Below are positions 28,383-37,158 of a DNA stretch of 64,000 bases, piece by piece; the stretch's first letter is position 1, and each line of letters opens with the position of its first letter. The stretch comes from Pseudoxanthomonas sp. (lineage in GTDB: Bacteria > Pseudomonadota > Gammaproteobacteria > Xanthomonadales > Xanthomonadaceae), in NCBI RefSeq assembly GCF_027498035.1, contig NZ_CP114978.1, positions 4,092,001 through 4,156,000 of the forward strand. Direction: 5' to 3'. The notes under the pieces were generated by a model. The model ran no database searches, was not told where the DNA came from, and saw nothing but the letters and a program-made list of their open reading frames with translations. The position numbers and the translations under genes were made by a program.

Positions 28383-29539
28383 GGCGTCGTGCCGGTCGGC
28401 AGGCGATACGGGTGGCGCAGGAAATTGATGCCCGGCAGCAGTTCGTTGCCGTGGTTGAAGTCGAAGAACGTGGCGTTCTCCCACGACGAACCGGTGCCCC
28501 AACGGGTCTTGCAGCGGCTGCTGGTCCAGTCAGGCGCCCAGTAGATCACCCCGCTGCCGCCGGTATCGGCCACCAGTTGGGTCAGGTCGGTCAGGTAGTG
28601 CAGCTGGCCATCGGGCGTGGCCGGATAGCCGGGGATCAACGAGTCTTCACCCAGCAGGTTGCCCGAGGCATCGCCAAAGGCCAGGGTCCACGGATAGGAC
28701 GTCTCGGCGATCACCACGTCCTTGTCCGGATAGGTTTTGCGCAAGCGCTCGATGGTCTGGCCCAGCTCGGCCATCGTCCGGCTGGACCACTTGCGGTAGT
28801 AGCTGATGCCGATGATGTCGTAGCCGGTCACGCCGGCCTGGGTGGCTGCGGCAAACCAAGGCTCCACGTTCTCCGGCTGGGCGATGTGCAGCATGACCCG
28901 CGGCTTGATCTTCGACTCGGTCGCGGCGTCGTGCACGGCGCGGATGCCAGCGTTGAACAGCGCCGCATTGCGCGTCCAGTTGATGCGGTCCTTGGCCTTG
29001 TCCCAGACCTTGCTGCTCATCAGTTCGGGGTTGGTCTCGTTGCCCACCTGCACCATTTCGGGCATCAGGCCTTCACGGTCCAGCGTCCTGAGCGTGTCGT
29101 AGGTGTAGTTGTAGAAGGTCTGGGCCAGCTCGGCGGTGTTGGGCACCTCGGCCCAGGCCTTGGGGATGTACTGCTTGTCGCCGTCGGCCCAGTCATCGGA
29201 GTAGTGGAAGTCCAGCAGCACTTCCATGCCCTGTTCGCGTGCGCGGCGGATGGTCTTGCGCACGTCGGACAGGTCGCTGTAACGGGTCCAGCGGGCGTCG
29301 TTCCAGAGCCGCACGCGGACCAGGTTGGCGCCATGCTGCCGGAACAGGCCGTAGACATCCTGCGGCTTGCCGTTTTCGCGGTAGACCACGCCGCAGTCTT
29401 CCATCTCGTTGGCAAAGGACAGGTCCACGCCCAGGTAGAACGGGTGGGCGGCCTGCTGGGCCATCGCCGGGGCGGCCCACATCGCCGCCGCCAGCACGGC
29501 GGCCCATCGCCAACTACGCTTGATCGTCACGAATCGCAC
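28379..29539 (-). CDS. GH53 arabinogalactan endo-beta-1,4-galactanase
   Basis: 386 residues with a Sec signal ending APAMA-QQ. GH53 marks are LGVDLSFANEMED, VRVRLWND, LLDFHYSDDWAD, the acid/base Glu168 in VQVGNETNPE and the nucleophile Glu279 in VIAETSYPW. It cuts beta-1,4-galactan side chains of pectin outside the inner membrane. It sits between the TonB receptor and the GH2 gene, both in the same orientation, so uptake and breakdown are expressed together. Confidence 0.95.
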   Translation of the reverse strand: MRFVTIKRSWRWAAVLAAAMWAAPAMAQQAAHPFYLGVDLSFANEMEDCGVVYRENGKPQDVYGLFRQHGANLVRVRLWNDARWTRYSDLSDVRKTIRRAREQGMEVLLDFHYSDDWADGDKQYIPKAWAEVPNTAELAQTFYNYTYDTLRTLDREGLMPEMVQVGNETNPELMSSKVWDKAKDRINWTRNAALFNAGIRAVHDAATESKIKPRVMLHIAQPENVEPWFAAATQAGVTGYDIIGISYYRKWSSRTMAELGQTIERLRKTYPDKDVVIAETSYPWTLAFGDASGNLLGEDSLIPGYPATPDGQLHYLTDLTQLVADTGGSGVIYWAPDWTSSRCKTRWGTGSSWENATFFDFNHGNELLPGINFLRHPYRLPTGTTP

Positions 29540-29555
29540 CTCTTGGGTCTGCTGC

Positions 29556-32237
29556 TCAGAACTTGAACGTCACGTCCAGCGCGATGCGCCGGCCGTAGAG
29601 CTGGTAGCCGCCGTCATCCATGTTGGCCAGCCGATAGGGCCGGTTGTCGGTGTATGCGCGCATGGGCTCGTTGGTCAGGTTGCTGCCCTGCAGCTTCACG
29701 CTCCAGTGGTCATTGAACTGCCAGCCGATGCTGGCGTCCCAGCTGCCCATGCTGTCCAGGCGCACCAGGCTGGCTGCGTTCCAGCCGTACACGGTGGTGT
29801 AGGGGCTGTGGTAGCTGTAGCCCACGCGTGTTTCCAGCTTGCCGTTGCTGTACCACAGGTCGATGTTGCCGGTCCTGCGGGCCAGGCCGCTGAGCGGCAG
29901 CGGGTTGTCGGACGGGGCGAATTCCTTGAGGTTGGAATCCACCAGCGAGAAGTTGGAGTACACGCCGAAGTTCTCCATCCCCGGGATGAACCAGAATGGG
30001 GTCTGGAAGGTCAGCTCCACGCCGTTGATGTACCCGCCGCCGCCGTTGTATGGGCCGCTGATCAAGTAGTCGTTGCCGTTGATGGTTTCGTGCTCGGTGC
30101 GGTAGCCGATGCTCGAGTCGACCCACTTGCGGTACAGCGCCAGGGCGGCCATCGATTCCTTGCGGAAGTACCACTCGTAGGACAGGTCCAGCTGGGTGGC
30201 GCGGAACGGATCGAGCTGCGGATTGCCGCCGTTGCCGGTGAGCTGGCCGCTGACGGTTGCGGGGTTGTCCAGGAAGCGGCCGGTGCGCAGTTCGTCCAGC
30301 GGCGGGCGCGCGACCACCTTGGCCACCGACACGCGCAGGATCTTGTCCTCGGCCAGCAGGAAGTTGGCCGTGGCGCTGGGCAGCACGTCGGTGTAGTGCT
30401 TGCTGGCGTGGCTTGGCGCGTAGGTGCTGCCGTCCTGGGTGTCGTAGCCGTCACTGGTGGTACGGGTGTTGACCAGACGCACGCCGGCGTTGCCGGTGAC
30501 ATCCACGCCAAACCAGGTGGAACTGAAGACTGCCTTGGCGAAGGCTTCCTGCACTTTTTCACGCACTTCCCAGTGGTCGAGCATCTGCTCGGCCAGCAGC
30601 GAGGGCGCAAAGCCGCCAAAGCCGACCGCGGCGATGGCATCGACGTCGCCGGAGTAGACCGGCGGCACGTTCAGGCCCGGGATTTCTGCTGCCTGGTACA
30701 GGCCGTCGTAGGCGGAGATCGGCTGGTCGAAGCCGCTGTAGTTGGCCAGCCAGTGGCGGTTTTCCTTGACCCGGTCCGAGGCGCGCGCGCCGAACTCGAT
30801 CCGGCTGATGACGCCGTCCAGCTGGCGGCTGGCGTTGATGGCAAGCGCGGCGATGCGGTCGCGCAGTTCCTGTGGCTCGTCACTGCCGGAAATGCCCCAG
30901 GTCGGCGTGGACGAGCTGACCGCGATCCACGGGGCGTGGCCGGGTGCGAAGTCCCAGGAGATGCTGTCCGGGTTAAGGCCGAATTGCACCGAGCGCCAGC
31001 GGTTGGTGCGCTTGGCCTGCGAGGCGGACAGGTCGGTGTCGATGGTCCAGGTCTCGCCGCTCCAGCGCCCGTTGAGGCCGCCGGCGGTGAGGGTCTTGAC
31101 CTCGTCGTACTTGGCGATGACCTGGTCCATTTCCAGCGGGGTGCCCCACTCGGAATTGACCATCCTGCCGCCGACCACGTTGTTGTCGATGATGTGCACC
31201 GACGAGCCGGGCTGGGCGTACTGGTTCCACCACGAGCCGCTGCTGTAGTCCCAGTTGCGGAACCAGCTCTGCATCTGGTCCTCGTCGATGCGCACGCGCG
31301 AGTACAGCGCATCGGCCTTCAGTTCGAAGTTGCCACGCCGCCATTGCAGGCTTGCCATCGCGCCGGTGCGCACCTGGTCGACCAGCTTGAGCTGGTCGGC
31401 CGCGCCCCACGGCGTGGCATCGGCATCGCCGTCGCCATCCACGTCGCGCGCAGTGGCCTGGTCGGTGTAGCCCCAGCTGCCGATCAGCGAGTTGGCGTTC
31501 TTCTGCTTCTGGTAGGTCGCGCCGATGGCAATGGCCAGATCGTCGTTGATCTTGTGCACCCAGCTGGCGCCAAAGCGGTTGCCCCACGGGCTGTAGCCGT
31601 CCACGTCCTTGCCCTGGTCGTAGAAGACCGGGCCGGCGGTGCCGACGAACTGCGGGCCGGTGTAGTCCAGCGGGCTGATGGTGGAGATGTCCACCGTGGC
31701 GGCGATGCCGCCGGCGATCAGGTCGGCCGAGGGCGACTTGTACACCTTGACCGTGGAGACGATCTCGGTGGGGAACACTTCCCAACGCACCGCGCGGTCC
31801 GGCTCGGAGGAGGCGATCTCGCGCCCGTTGACCGTCCCCATGGTCATGCGCGGACCCAGTCCGCGCACCGTCGCCAGGCTCGCGTTGCCGCGGTCCAGCG
31901 TGGCGCTGACGCCGGGCAGGCGCGCCAGTGCCTCGGCCACGGTCACGTTGGGCATCTGGCCCATGTTGTCGGCGGAAATGACTTCCACCACGTGATCGTC
32001 GACCTGCTTGACCGACAGCGCCTTGTCCAGCGCGGCGCGCTGGCCGGTGACCTTGACGCTGTCCAGGGTGGTGGGCGAGGTGACCTGGTCAGTCGTAGCC
32101 GGCGTGTTGGCTTCCTGCGCCAGGGTCTGGGCCGCGGTGGCAGACAGCGCCAGCGCGATGGCCACCGGCAGCAGGTGACGTGCGGACATCATGGAACGGC
32201 CCCGGTTGCACGAGGCGCGTGGAGAATGCTGAGGCAT
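29556..32237 (-). CDS. TonB-dependent outer-membrane receptor (galactan oligosaccharide uptake, inferred)
   Basis: 893 residues. A signal peptide ends near AAQTLAQE; the TonB box region is close to LDSVKVTGQRA; a plug domain (VTVAEALARLPGVSATLDRG, ATVRGLG) and a 22-strand barrel follow, ending LDVTFKF with the terminal aromatic. I start at 32237 because GGGAGG lies nine bases upstream, although ATGs at 32192 and 32189 would give a shorter signal. Substrate is inferred from the coupled GH53 and GH2 genes. The promoter upstream shares architecture with that of the catabolic operon. Confidence 0.9.
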   Translation of the reverse strand: MPQHSPRASCNRGRSMMSARHLLPVAIALALSATAAQTLAQEANTPATTDQVTSPTTLDSVKVTGQRAALDKALSVKQVDDHVVEVISADNMGQMPNVTVAEALARLPGVSATLDRGNASLATVRGLGPRMTMGTVNGREIASSEPDRAVRWEVFPTEIVSTVKVYKSPSADLIAGGIAATVDISTISPLDYTGPQFVGTAGPVFYDQGKDVDGYSPWGNRFGASWVHKINDDLAIAIGATYQKQKNANSLIGSWGYTDQATARDVDGDGDADATPWGAADQLKLVDQVRTGAMASLQWRRGNFELKADALYSRVRIDEDQMQSWFRNWDYSSGSWWNQYAQPGSSVHIIDNNVVGGRMVNSEWGTPLEMDQVIAKYDEVKTLTAGGLNGRWSGETWTIDTDLSASQAKRTNRWRSVQFGLNPDSISWDFAPGHAPWIAVSSSTPTWGISGSDEPQELRDRIAALAINASRQLDGVISRIEFGARASDRVKENRHWLANYSGFDQPISAYDGLYQAAEIPGLNVPPVYSGDVDAIAAVGFGGFAPSLLAEQMLDHWEVREKVQEAFAKAVFSSTWFGVDVTGNAGVRLVNTRTTSDGYDTQDGSTYAPSHASKHYTDVLPSATANFLLAEDKILRVSVAKVVARPPLDELRTGRFLDNPATVSGQLTGNGGNPQLDPFRATQLDLSYEWYFRKESMAALALYRKWVDSSIGYRTEHETINGNDYLISGPYNGGGGYINGVELTFQTPFWFIPGMENFGVYSNFSLVDSNLKEFAPSDNPLPLSGLARRTGNIDLWYSNGKLETRVGYSYHSPYTTVYGWNAASLVRLDSMGSWDASIGWQFNDHWSVKLQGSNLTNEPMRAYTDNRPYRLANMDDGGYQLYGRRIALDVTFKF

Positions 32238-32421
32238 GTTTGTTCCCTCCCAAGGACAAAGCCGGCCCGTCTGATCTGGTTGTGTGTTTCAGGGCGGCCT
32301 GTGTGCCGTCCAATGCGCCTGATCCACCCGGATGCTTCCGGGGGGCGTCCATGCCGCACGCAGGTCCGGGTCAGCGCACGCGGCGCGGTCCGGGCATCGC
32401 GGCGGAAGGCGATCGGGGGCG

Positions 32422-32450
32422 AGCATAGGAAGTGGAGACATGTCCCACAA
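32422..32450 (-). promoter_or_regulatory. promoter of the TonB receptor/galactanase operon
   Basis: Reading the minus strand, TTGTGG (32450-32445), a 17-nt spacer and TATGCT (32427-32422) form a sigma-70-like promoter. Its -35 overlaps the conserved ATTTCATTTG block (32457-32448). The start would be near 32415, giving a leader of about 180 nt. Confidence 0.5.
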
Positions 32451-32469
32451 ATGAAATATTCACCGTGAT

Positions 32470-32488
32470 CTATTCCTGGGCGAGATAG
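32470..32488. promoter_or_regulatory. 19-bp palindromic operator, site 1 of the galactan regulon
   Basis: CTATTCCTGGGCGAGATAG is an imperfect palindrome lying between the regulator's stop and the TonB receptor. Its centre is about 64 bp upstream of the predicted start, the usual recognition-site position for LysR regulators. It matches site 2 (33472-33490) at 16 of 19 positions. Confidence 0.6.
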
Positions 32489-33433
32489 CTAGCGGCGCGC
32501 CCTGCCGGCGCCGCGCGGCGCAGGGCCATACAGATCGCGCGCTGTTTCGCGCAGCGCAGCCAGGACATGCGCTGCGGCGGGCGAGAGCGGGTGGTGGCGG
32601 CGCCGGACGATGCCGAAGTCTTCCATCCGCACGTCCAGGTCGATGGGCAGGATCTGCAACAGGCCGGCCTCGACGTGGGCCGAGATCGAGCGTGCGGGCA
32701 GCACGGTCAGGAAGTCGCTCTCGATCAGCAGTGCGGTGATCACCGGCAACGCCGAGGTCTCGATGACGTTGTCCGGCCAGGCAATGTCGTGCTCCATGAA
32801 GGCCGTGCCCATCCGCGCGCGCAGGATGCTCGACTCCGGCGGCACCACCCAGCCGTGGTCGGCCAGGTCAGCGTGGGTCAGTGCGCCCTTGCTGCCCAAT
32901 GGATGGCCGGCGCGCGCGATGACCGCATGGGGTTCGTCGGCCAGTCGCTCGAACTGCAGGACGTCGGCCAGCTCGGCATCCATGATCCGGCCGATGACGA
33001 TATCCAGCTGGCCATCGAGCAGGCGCGCGACCAGCGGCCGGCTGTAATCCATTTCCACCCGCACCAGGATGCTGGGAAACGCGGTCTTGACCCGCGCCAC
33101 CGCCAACGGCACCAGGTTGGTTCCCGGATTGACCACCGTGCCCACGGCAGCCTGTCCGAGACGTCCGTCGCGCAGTGCGCCGATCTCGTCCTCGGCCCGG
33201 GTCAGTTCGGACAATGCGGCGCGCGCGTGTCGCGCCAGCACGTCGCCATACATGGTCGGTTCGATGCCGCGCGCATGGCGCTGGAACAACGGCGCGCCAA
33301 CCAGATACTCCATTTCGGCCAGCAGCTTGGAAGCGGCCGGCTGGGTCATGCTGGCCGCCTCGGCCGCGCGCAGGACCGAGCGCTTCTCGTGCAGGTGCAA
33401 CAGCAGCAGCAGGTGGCGTGTCTTGAGCAGCAT
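32489..33433 (-). CDS. LysR-family regulator (GbpR-like)
   Basis: 314 residues. The N-terminal winged helix spans about 5-65 (LLLHLHEKRSVLRAAEAASM, then TQPAASKLLAEME), followed by a periplasmic-binding-like sensor domain. The HTH wording is that of the GbpR branch, which controls sugar uptake and galactose genes. It lies between the two galactan operons and is divergent from the catabolic one, so it probably reads galactose or an acid derivative and controls both through the shared 19-bp sites. Confidence 0.88.
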   Translation of the reverse strand: MLLKTRHLLLLLHLHEKRSVLRAAEAASMTQPAASKLLAEMEYLVGAPLFQRHARGIEPTMYGDVLARHARAALSELTRAEDEIGALRDGRLGQAAVGTVVNPGTNLVPLAVARVKTAFPSILVRVEMDYSRPLVARLLDGQLDIVIGRIMDAELADVLQFERLADEPHAVIARAGHPLGSKGALTHADLADHGWVVPPESSILRARMGTAFMEHDIAWPDNVIETSALPVITALLIESDFLTVLPARSISAHVEAGLLQILPIDLDVRMEDFGIVRRRHHPLSPAAAHVLAALRETARDLYGPAPRGAGRARR

Positions 33434-33471
33434 CGGCAGTTCCAGCGGCGCGACGGATCGGCGAGCCTAAC

Positions 33472-33490
33472 CTATTCCTGGTTGGGATAG
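33472..33490. promoter_or_regulatory. 19-bp palindromic operator, site 2 of the galactan regulon
   Basis: CTATTCCTGGTTGGGATAG lies 38 bp upstream of the regulator's ATG and 253 bp before the dehydrogenase gene. It is centred about 64 bp upstream of the predicted catabolic start. Exactly 12 nt separate it from ATTTCATTTG (33503-33512), as at site 1. The rest of the 309-bp divergent gap holds only the promoter and a leader of about 200 nt. Confidence 0.65.
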
Positions 33491-33509
33491 GTCTGGCTAA
33501 AAATTTCAT

Positions 33510-33538
33510 TTGATGAATATATCTGGCTTGAGAATAAT
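33510..33538 (+). promoter_or_regulatory. promoter of the galactose/galactonate catabolic operon
   Basis: TTGATG (33510-33515), a 17-nt spacer and AATAAT (33533-33538) give a plausible sigma-70 promoter with a start near 33545. The -35 overlaps the ATTTCATTTG block shared with the TonB operon promoter. Confidence 0.55.
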
Positions 33539-33742
33539 CGCCCCAACCGCGTGGATGGCCGTTGGCCTCCCCCGGACATCCGCGGGAGGCGCGCCGCACA
33601 GACGATGGCCACCACGGATGCACCACTACACGCATCGTGATCTACCTGAGGAGGGGTCGATGACGTCATACATGAAGCCTTGCGCGGCAGCCTGCCGTGC
33701 GGGCACGCAAGGGCTGCCTGGTCCGATCTGCCGAGGTACCCT

Positions 33743-34483
33743 ATGAGCGCGCGATTGGCGGGCAAAGTGGCGCTGGTCACTGGCGCGGCCAGTGGCATCG
33801 GCGCAGCGATCGCGGCGCTGTTCGTGGAGGAGGGCGCGCAGGTCATCGGCCTGGACCGCAATGCAGCGGCCGAGGCCGTGCCGGGCGTGGAACTCCTGCA
33901 GGTGGACATCACCGACACCGCGTCGGTGGACGCGGCGGTCGCACACGCCCTGCAGCACCACGGCAGGATCGATGTGCTGGTGAACAACGCCGGGGCGGAC
34001 GTGTTTTCCGATCCGCTGGCGCTGGAGGACCACGACTGGCAGCGCTGCCTGGACCTCAACCTCAAGGGTGCCTGGAACCTGGCCAAGCGCGTGCTGCCGT
34101 CCATGCTGGCCCAGCAGGCCGGCAGCATCGTCAACATCGCCTCGGTGCATGGCCACCGCATCATTCCCCATGCCTTTCCCTACCCGGTGGCCAAGCACGG
34201 TCTGATCGGCCTGTCGCGCGCGCTCGGCATCGAGTACGCCGCGCACGGCGTGCGGGTTAACTCGATCTCGCCCGGCCTGATCCTGGTGCCACGCATCGAG
34301 GCCTGGTTCGAACGCGAGCCCGAGGCACGTGCGCGCCAGACCGCGTTGCTACCGCCCAAGCGCATCGGGACGCCGCGCGAGGTGGCCTACACCGCGCTGT
34401 TCCTCGCCAGCGACGAAGCCCGCTTCATCAACGCCACCGACATCCTGATCGACGGTGGCCGCTCGCAGCTCTACCACGACTGA
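33743..34483 (+). CDS. SDR-family sugar dehydrogenase (likely D-galactose 1-dehydrogenase)
   Basis: 246 residues, classical short-chain dehydrogenase. The cofactor loop is TGAASGIG (13-20), NNAG follows at about 81, and the catalytic triad is Ser134, Tyr147 and Lys151 (YPVAK). Asp38 after the second strand suggests NAD preference. Position as first gene before galactonate catabolism suggests it oxidises galactose to galactonolactone; fucose or arabinose oxidation is an alternative. The ATG at 33743 has GAGG upstream. Its stop overlaps the dgoA start (TGATG). Confidence 0.85.
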   Translation: MSARLAGKVALVTGAASGIGAAIAALFVEEGAQVIGLDRNAAAEAVPGVELLQVDITDTASVDAAVAHALQHHGRIDVLVNNAGADVFSDPLALEDHDWQRCLDLNLKGAWNLAKRVLPSMLAQQAGSIVNIASVHGHRIIPHAFPYPVAKHGLIGLSRALGIEYAAHGVRVNSISPGLILVPRIEAWFEREPEARARQTALLPPKRIGTPREVAYTALFLASDEARFINATDILIDGGRSQLYHD

Positions 34484-35109
34484 TGCCCATGTCCGCGCCC
34501 CTTCCCTTTGCCTTGCCCCTCATCGCCATCCTGCGCGGCATCACGCCAGCAGAGGCGCCCGCGCATCTGGATGCCCTGGTCGAAGAGGGCTGGGACGCCA
34601 TCGAGATCCCGCTCAATTCGCCCGACTGGCAGGAGAGCATCGGCGCGGCCGTCCGCCGTCACGGTGCGGACCGCTGGATCGGCGGCGGCACGGTGCTGCA
34701 GGCCACGCAGGTCGACGCGCTGGCCGGCCTGGGCGCCAGGCTGATGGTCACGCCCAACATCGCGCCGGCGCTGATCAGCCATGCCGTGCGTGCGGGGCTG
34801 ACCGTGGCGGCCGGTTTCGCCACGGCCACCGAGGCGTTCGCCGCGATCGACGCGGGTGCGCAGATGCTCAAGCTGTTCCCGGCCACGACCTATGGCCCGG
34901 CGCATGTCAGTGCCTTGCGCGCAGTGCTGCCGCCGGTACCACTGCTGGTCGTCGGCGGGGTGACGCCCGACAACCTCGGCACGTTCCTGGCCGCCGGCGC
35001 GGTCGGCGCCGGACTGGGCGGAGACCTGTATCGCCCCGGCCAGCCGGTCGCGCGCACCCGCGACCAGGCCCGCGGCTTCAAGCATGCCTATCAGGAGGCC
35101 ACCCGATGA
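34483..35109 (+). CDS. dgoA: 2-dehydro-3-deoxy-6-phosphogalactonate aldolase
   Basis: 208 residues, class I KDPG/KDPGal aldolase fold. The Schiff-base lysine is Lys130 in MLKLFPA and the general acid is in AIEIPLNSP. It splits KDPGal to pyruvate and glyceraldehyde 3-phosphate. It is assigned to KDPGal rather than KDPG because of its place between the dehydrogenase and dgoD. ATG at 34483 or 34489; the next gene overlaps as ATGA. Confidence 0.93.
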   Translation: MPMSAPLPFALPLIAILRGITPAEAPAHLDALVEEGWDAIEIPLNSPDWQESIGAAVRRHGADRWIGGGTVLQATQVDALAGLGARLMVTPNIAPALISHAVRAGLTVAAGFATATEAFAAIDAGAQMLKLFPATTYGPAHVSALRAVLPPVPLLVVGGVTPDNLGTFLAAGAVGAGLGGDLYRPGQPVARTRDQARGFKHAYQEATR

Positions 35110-36254
35110 AGATCACCCGCCTGACGACCTATCACGCCGCGCCACGCTGGCTGTTCCTCAAGGTGGAAACCGACGAAGGCATCGTTGGCTGGGGCGAGCC
35201 GGTGATCGAAGGCCGCGCGCGCAGCGTCGAGGCCGCCGTCCACGAGTTGTCGCAGTACGTGATCGGCAAGGATCCGGCGCGCATCAACGACCTGTGGCAG
35301 ACCCTGTACCGCGCGGGCTTCTATCGCGGCGGGGCCATCCTGATGAGCGCCATCGCTGGCATCGACCAGGCGCTGTGGGACATCAAGGGCAAGGCGCTGG
35401 GCGTGCCGGTGTACGAGTTGCTCGGCGGCCTGGTGCGCGACCGGATGAAGACCTATCGCTGGGTCGGCGGTGATCGTCCTGCGGACATCGTGGCGCAGAT
35501 GCGTGCATACATGGCCCAGGGTTACGACACCTTCAAGCTCAATGGCTGCGAGGAGATGCAGCTGATCGACAGTCCGCGCGCGGTCGACGCAGCGGTGGCC
35601 AAGATCGCCAGCATCCGTGAGGCGCTGGGTGACAGCGTGGATTTTGGCATCGATTTCCATGGGCGCGTCGGCGTGCCGATGGCCAAGCCGCTGCTGCGCG
35701 CGCTGGAGCCGTTTCGCCCCTTGTTCGTCGAAGAGCCGGTGCTGGCCGAGCAGTACGAGCACTACGCGCGCCTGGCCGACAGCACTTCGATCCCGCTGGC
35801 CGCCGGCGAGCGCATGTATTCGCGCTTCGAGTTCAAGCACGTGCTGGCCGGTGGCGGCCTGGCGATGCTGCAGCCGGACCTGTCTCATGCCGGTGGCATC
35901 ACCGAGTGCGTCAAGATCGCGGCGATGGCGGAAGCCCACGACGTGGCGCTGGCCCCGCATTGCCCGCTGGGGCCGGTGGCGCTGGCCGCGTGCCTGCAGG
36001 TGGACTTCGTCTCGCACAACGCGGTCCTGCAGGAACAGAGCATCGGCATCCACTACAACCAGGGCGCCGACCTGCTGGACTATCTGGTCAATCGCGAGGA
36101 TTTCGCCTGCGTGGACGGCTACATCGCCGCGCTGCCGCTGCCCGGCCTGGGTGTGGAAGTAAACGAGGACATGCTGATCCGCGCCAATGCGCAGCCGCCG
36201 GACTGGGCCAATCCGGTGTGGCGCCATGCCGACGGCAGCATCGCCGAGTGGTAA
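35106..36254 (+). CDS. dgoD: D-galactonate dehydratase
   Basis: 382 residues, as in E. coli DgoD. Enolase-superfamily residues fall at the same numbers as in E. coli: metal ligands Asp183, Glu209 and Glu235, with His185 and His285 as general acid/base. It dehydrates galactonate to 2-dehydro-3-deoxygalactonate. It overlaps dgoA by four bases and precedes the lactonase gene by 4 bp. Confidence 0.96.
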   Translation: MKITRLTTYHAAPRWLFLKVETDEGIVGWGEPVIEGRARSVEAAVHELSQYVIGKDPARINDLWQTLYRAGFYRGGAILMSAIAGIDQALWDIKGKALGVPVYELLGGLVRDRMKTYRWVGGDRPADIVAQMRAYMAQGYDTFKLNGCEEMQLIDSPRAVDAAVAKIASIREALGDSVDFGIDFHGRVGVPMAKPLLRALEPFRPLFVEEPVLAEQYEHYARLADSTSIPLAAGERMYSRFEFKHVLAGGGLAMLQPDLSHAGGITECVKIAAMAEAHDVALAPHCPLGPVALAACLQVDFVSHNAVLQEQSIGIHYNQGADLLDYLVNREDFACVDGYIAALPLPGLGVEVNEDMLIRANAQPPDWANPVWRHADGSIAEW

Positions 36255-36258
36255 AGCG

Positions 36259-37158
36259 ATGAACGACGCCTCGCACGCCGCGCTGGTGCTGGACAGCCGT
36301 TGCACGCATGGCGAAGGCCTGCTGTGGTGCGACCGTCGCCAATGCCTGTTCTGGGTGGACATCAGCGCCTGCCGCGTCTGGCGCTACAGCCCGGTTACCG
36401 GCCAGTCGCATGCCTGGTCGGTACCGGATCGGCCCGGTTGCCTGGGACTGCTGGACGATGGCCGGCTGCTGGTGGTGCTGGCCAAGTCGGTGTGCGTGGC
36501 GGACCCGGACGCAACGTCCAGCCAGCTGGCGCTGGAGGTCCTGACGCAGTTTGAAGCCGAACAGCCGCTCACACGCAGCAATGATGGTCGTGCCGACCGC
36601 CACGGGCGTTTCGTGTTCGGCACGATGGACGAACATGCGCAGAAGGCCGGGCGCGGCGCGTTCTACCAGTTCTCGTTGCGGCACGGGTTGCGCCCGCTGG
36701 CGTTGGGCGAGGTGTCGATCCCCAATGCGATCTGTTTTTCACCGGACGGGCGCACGTTGTATTTCTGCGATTCGGTGACGCCGCGCATCCTGTGCTGCGA
36801 CTACGCCTCGGACAGTGCCGGCGTGTCCAACGTGCGCGTGTTCGCCCAGCTCGACCAGCCGGGCGCGGAGCCGGACGGCGCCATCGTCGATGCGCAGGGT
36901 GGGGTCTGGAACGCGCAATGGCGCGCATGGCAGGTCGTGCGCTATGGCGTCGATGGCCAGGTGGATCGCGTGCTGCCGTTGCCGGTGATGCATCCCACAT
37001 GTCCTGCACTGGGAGGAGCTGCACTGGACCGGCTGTACGTCGTCAGTTCGCAGCTGGACCACACCGAGCAGGCGCGCGCGCGCGGTCCGCTTGCCGGCGG
37101 CCTGTTCGCCGCGCAGGTGGACATCGCCGGCCTGCCCGAAGGGCGGGTGTACGCATGA
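36259..37158 (+). CDS. SMP-30/gluconolactonase-family lactonase
   Basis: 299 residues, six-bladed propeller. Metal-site residues are visible in THGEGLLW (Glu), RSNDGRADRHGRFVFGTMD (Asn/Asp) and ICFSPDGRTLYFCDS (Asp). In this operon it should open galactono-lactone to galactonate. The start at 36259 leaves 4 bp after dgoD. Confidence 0.9.
   Translation: MNDASHAALVLDSRCTHGEGLLWCDRRQCLFWVDISACRVWRYSPVTGQSHAWSVPDRPGCLGLLDDGRLLVVLAKSVCVADPDATSSQLALEVLTQFEAEQPLTRSNDGRADRHGRFVFGTMDEHAQKAGRGAFYQFSLRHGLRPLALGEVSIPNAICFSPDGRTLYFCDSVTPRILCCDYASDSAGVSNVRVFAQLDQPGAEPDGAIVDAQGGVWNAQWRAWQVVRYGVDGQVDRVLPLPVMHPTCPALGGAALDRLYVVSSQLDHTEQARARGPLAGGLFAAQVDIAGLPEGRVYA

Noticed and set aside
29520..32468. 982-codon plus-strand frame opposite the TonB receptor
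   Set aside because: Shadow of the receptor gene; composition typical of antisense reading in high-GC DNA.
33660..33742. Longer N-terminus for the sugar dehydrogenase from 33680
   Set aside because: The extra 21 residues lack similarity, and GAGG is correctly placed only for the ATG 33743.
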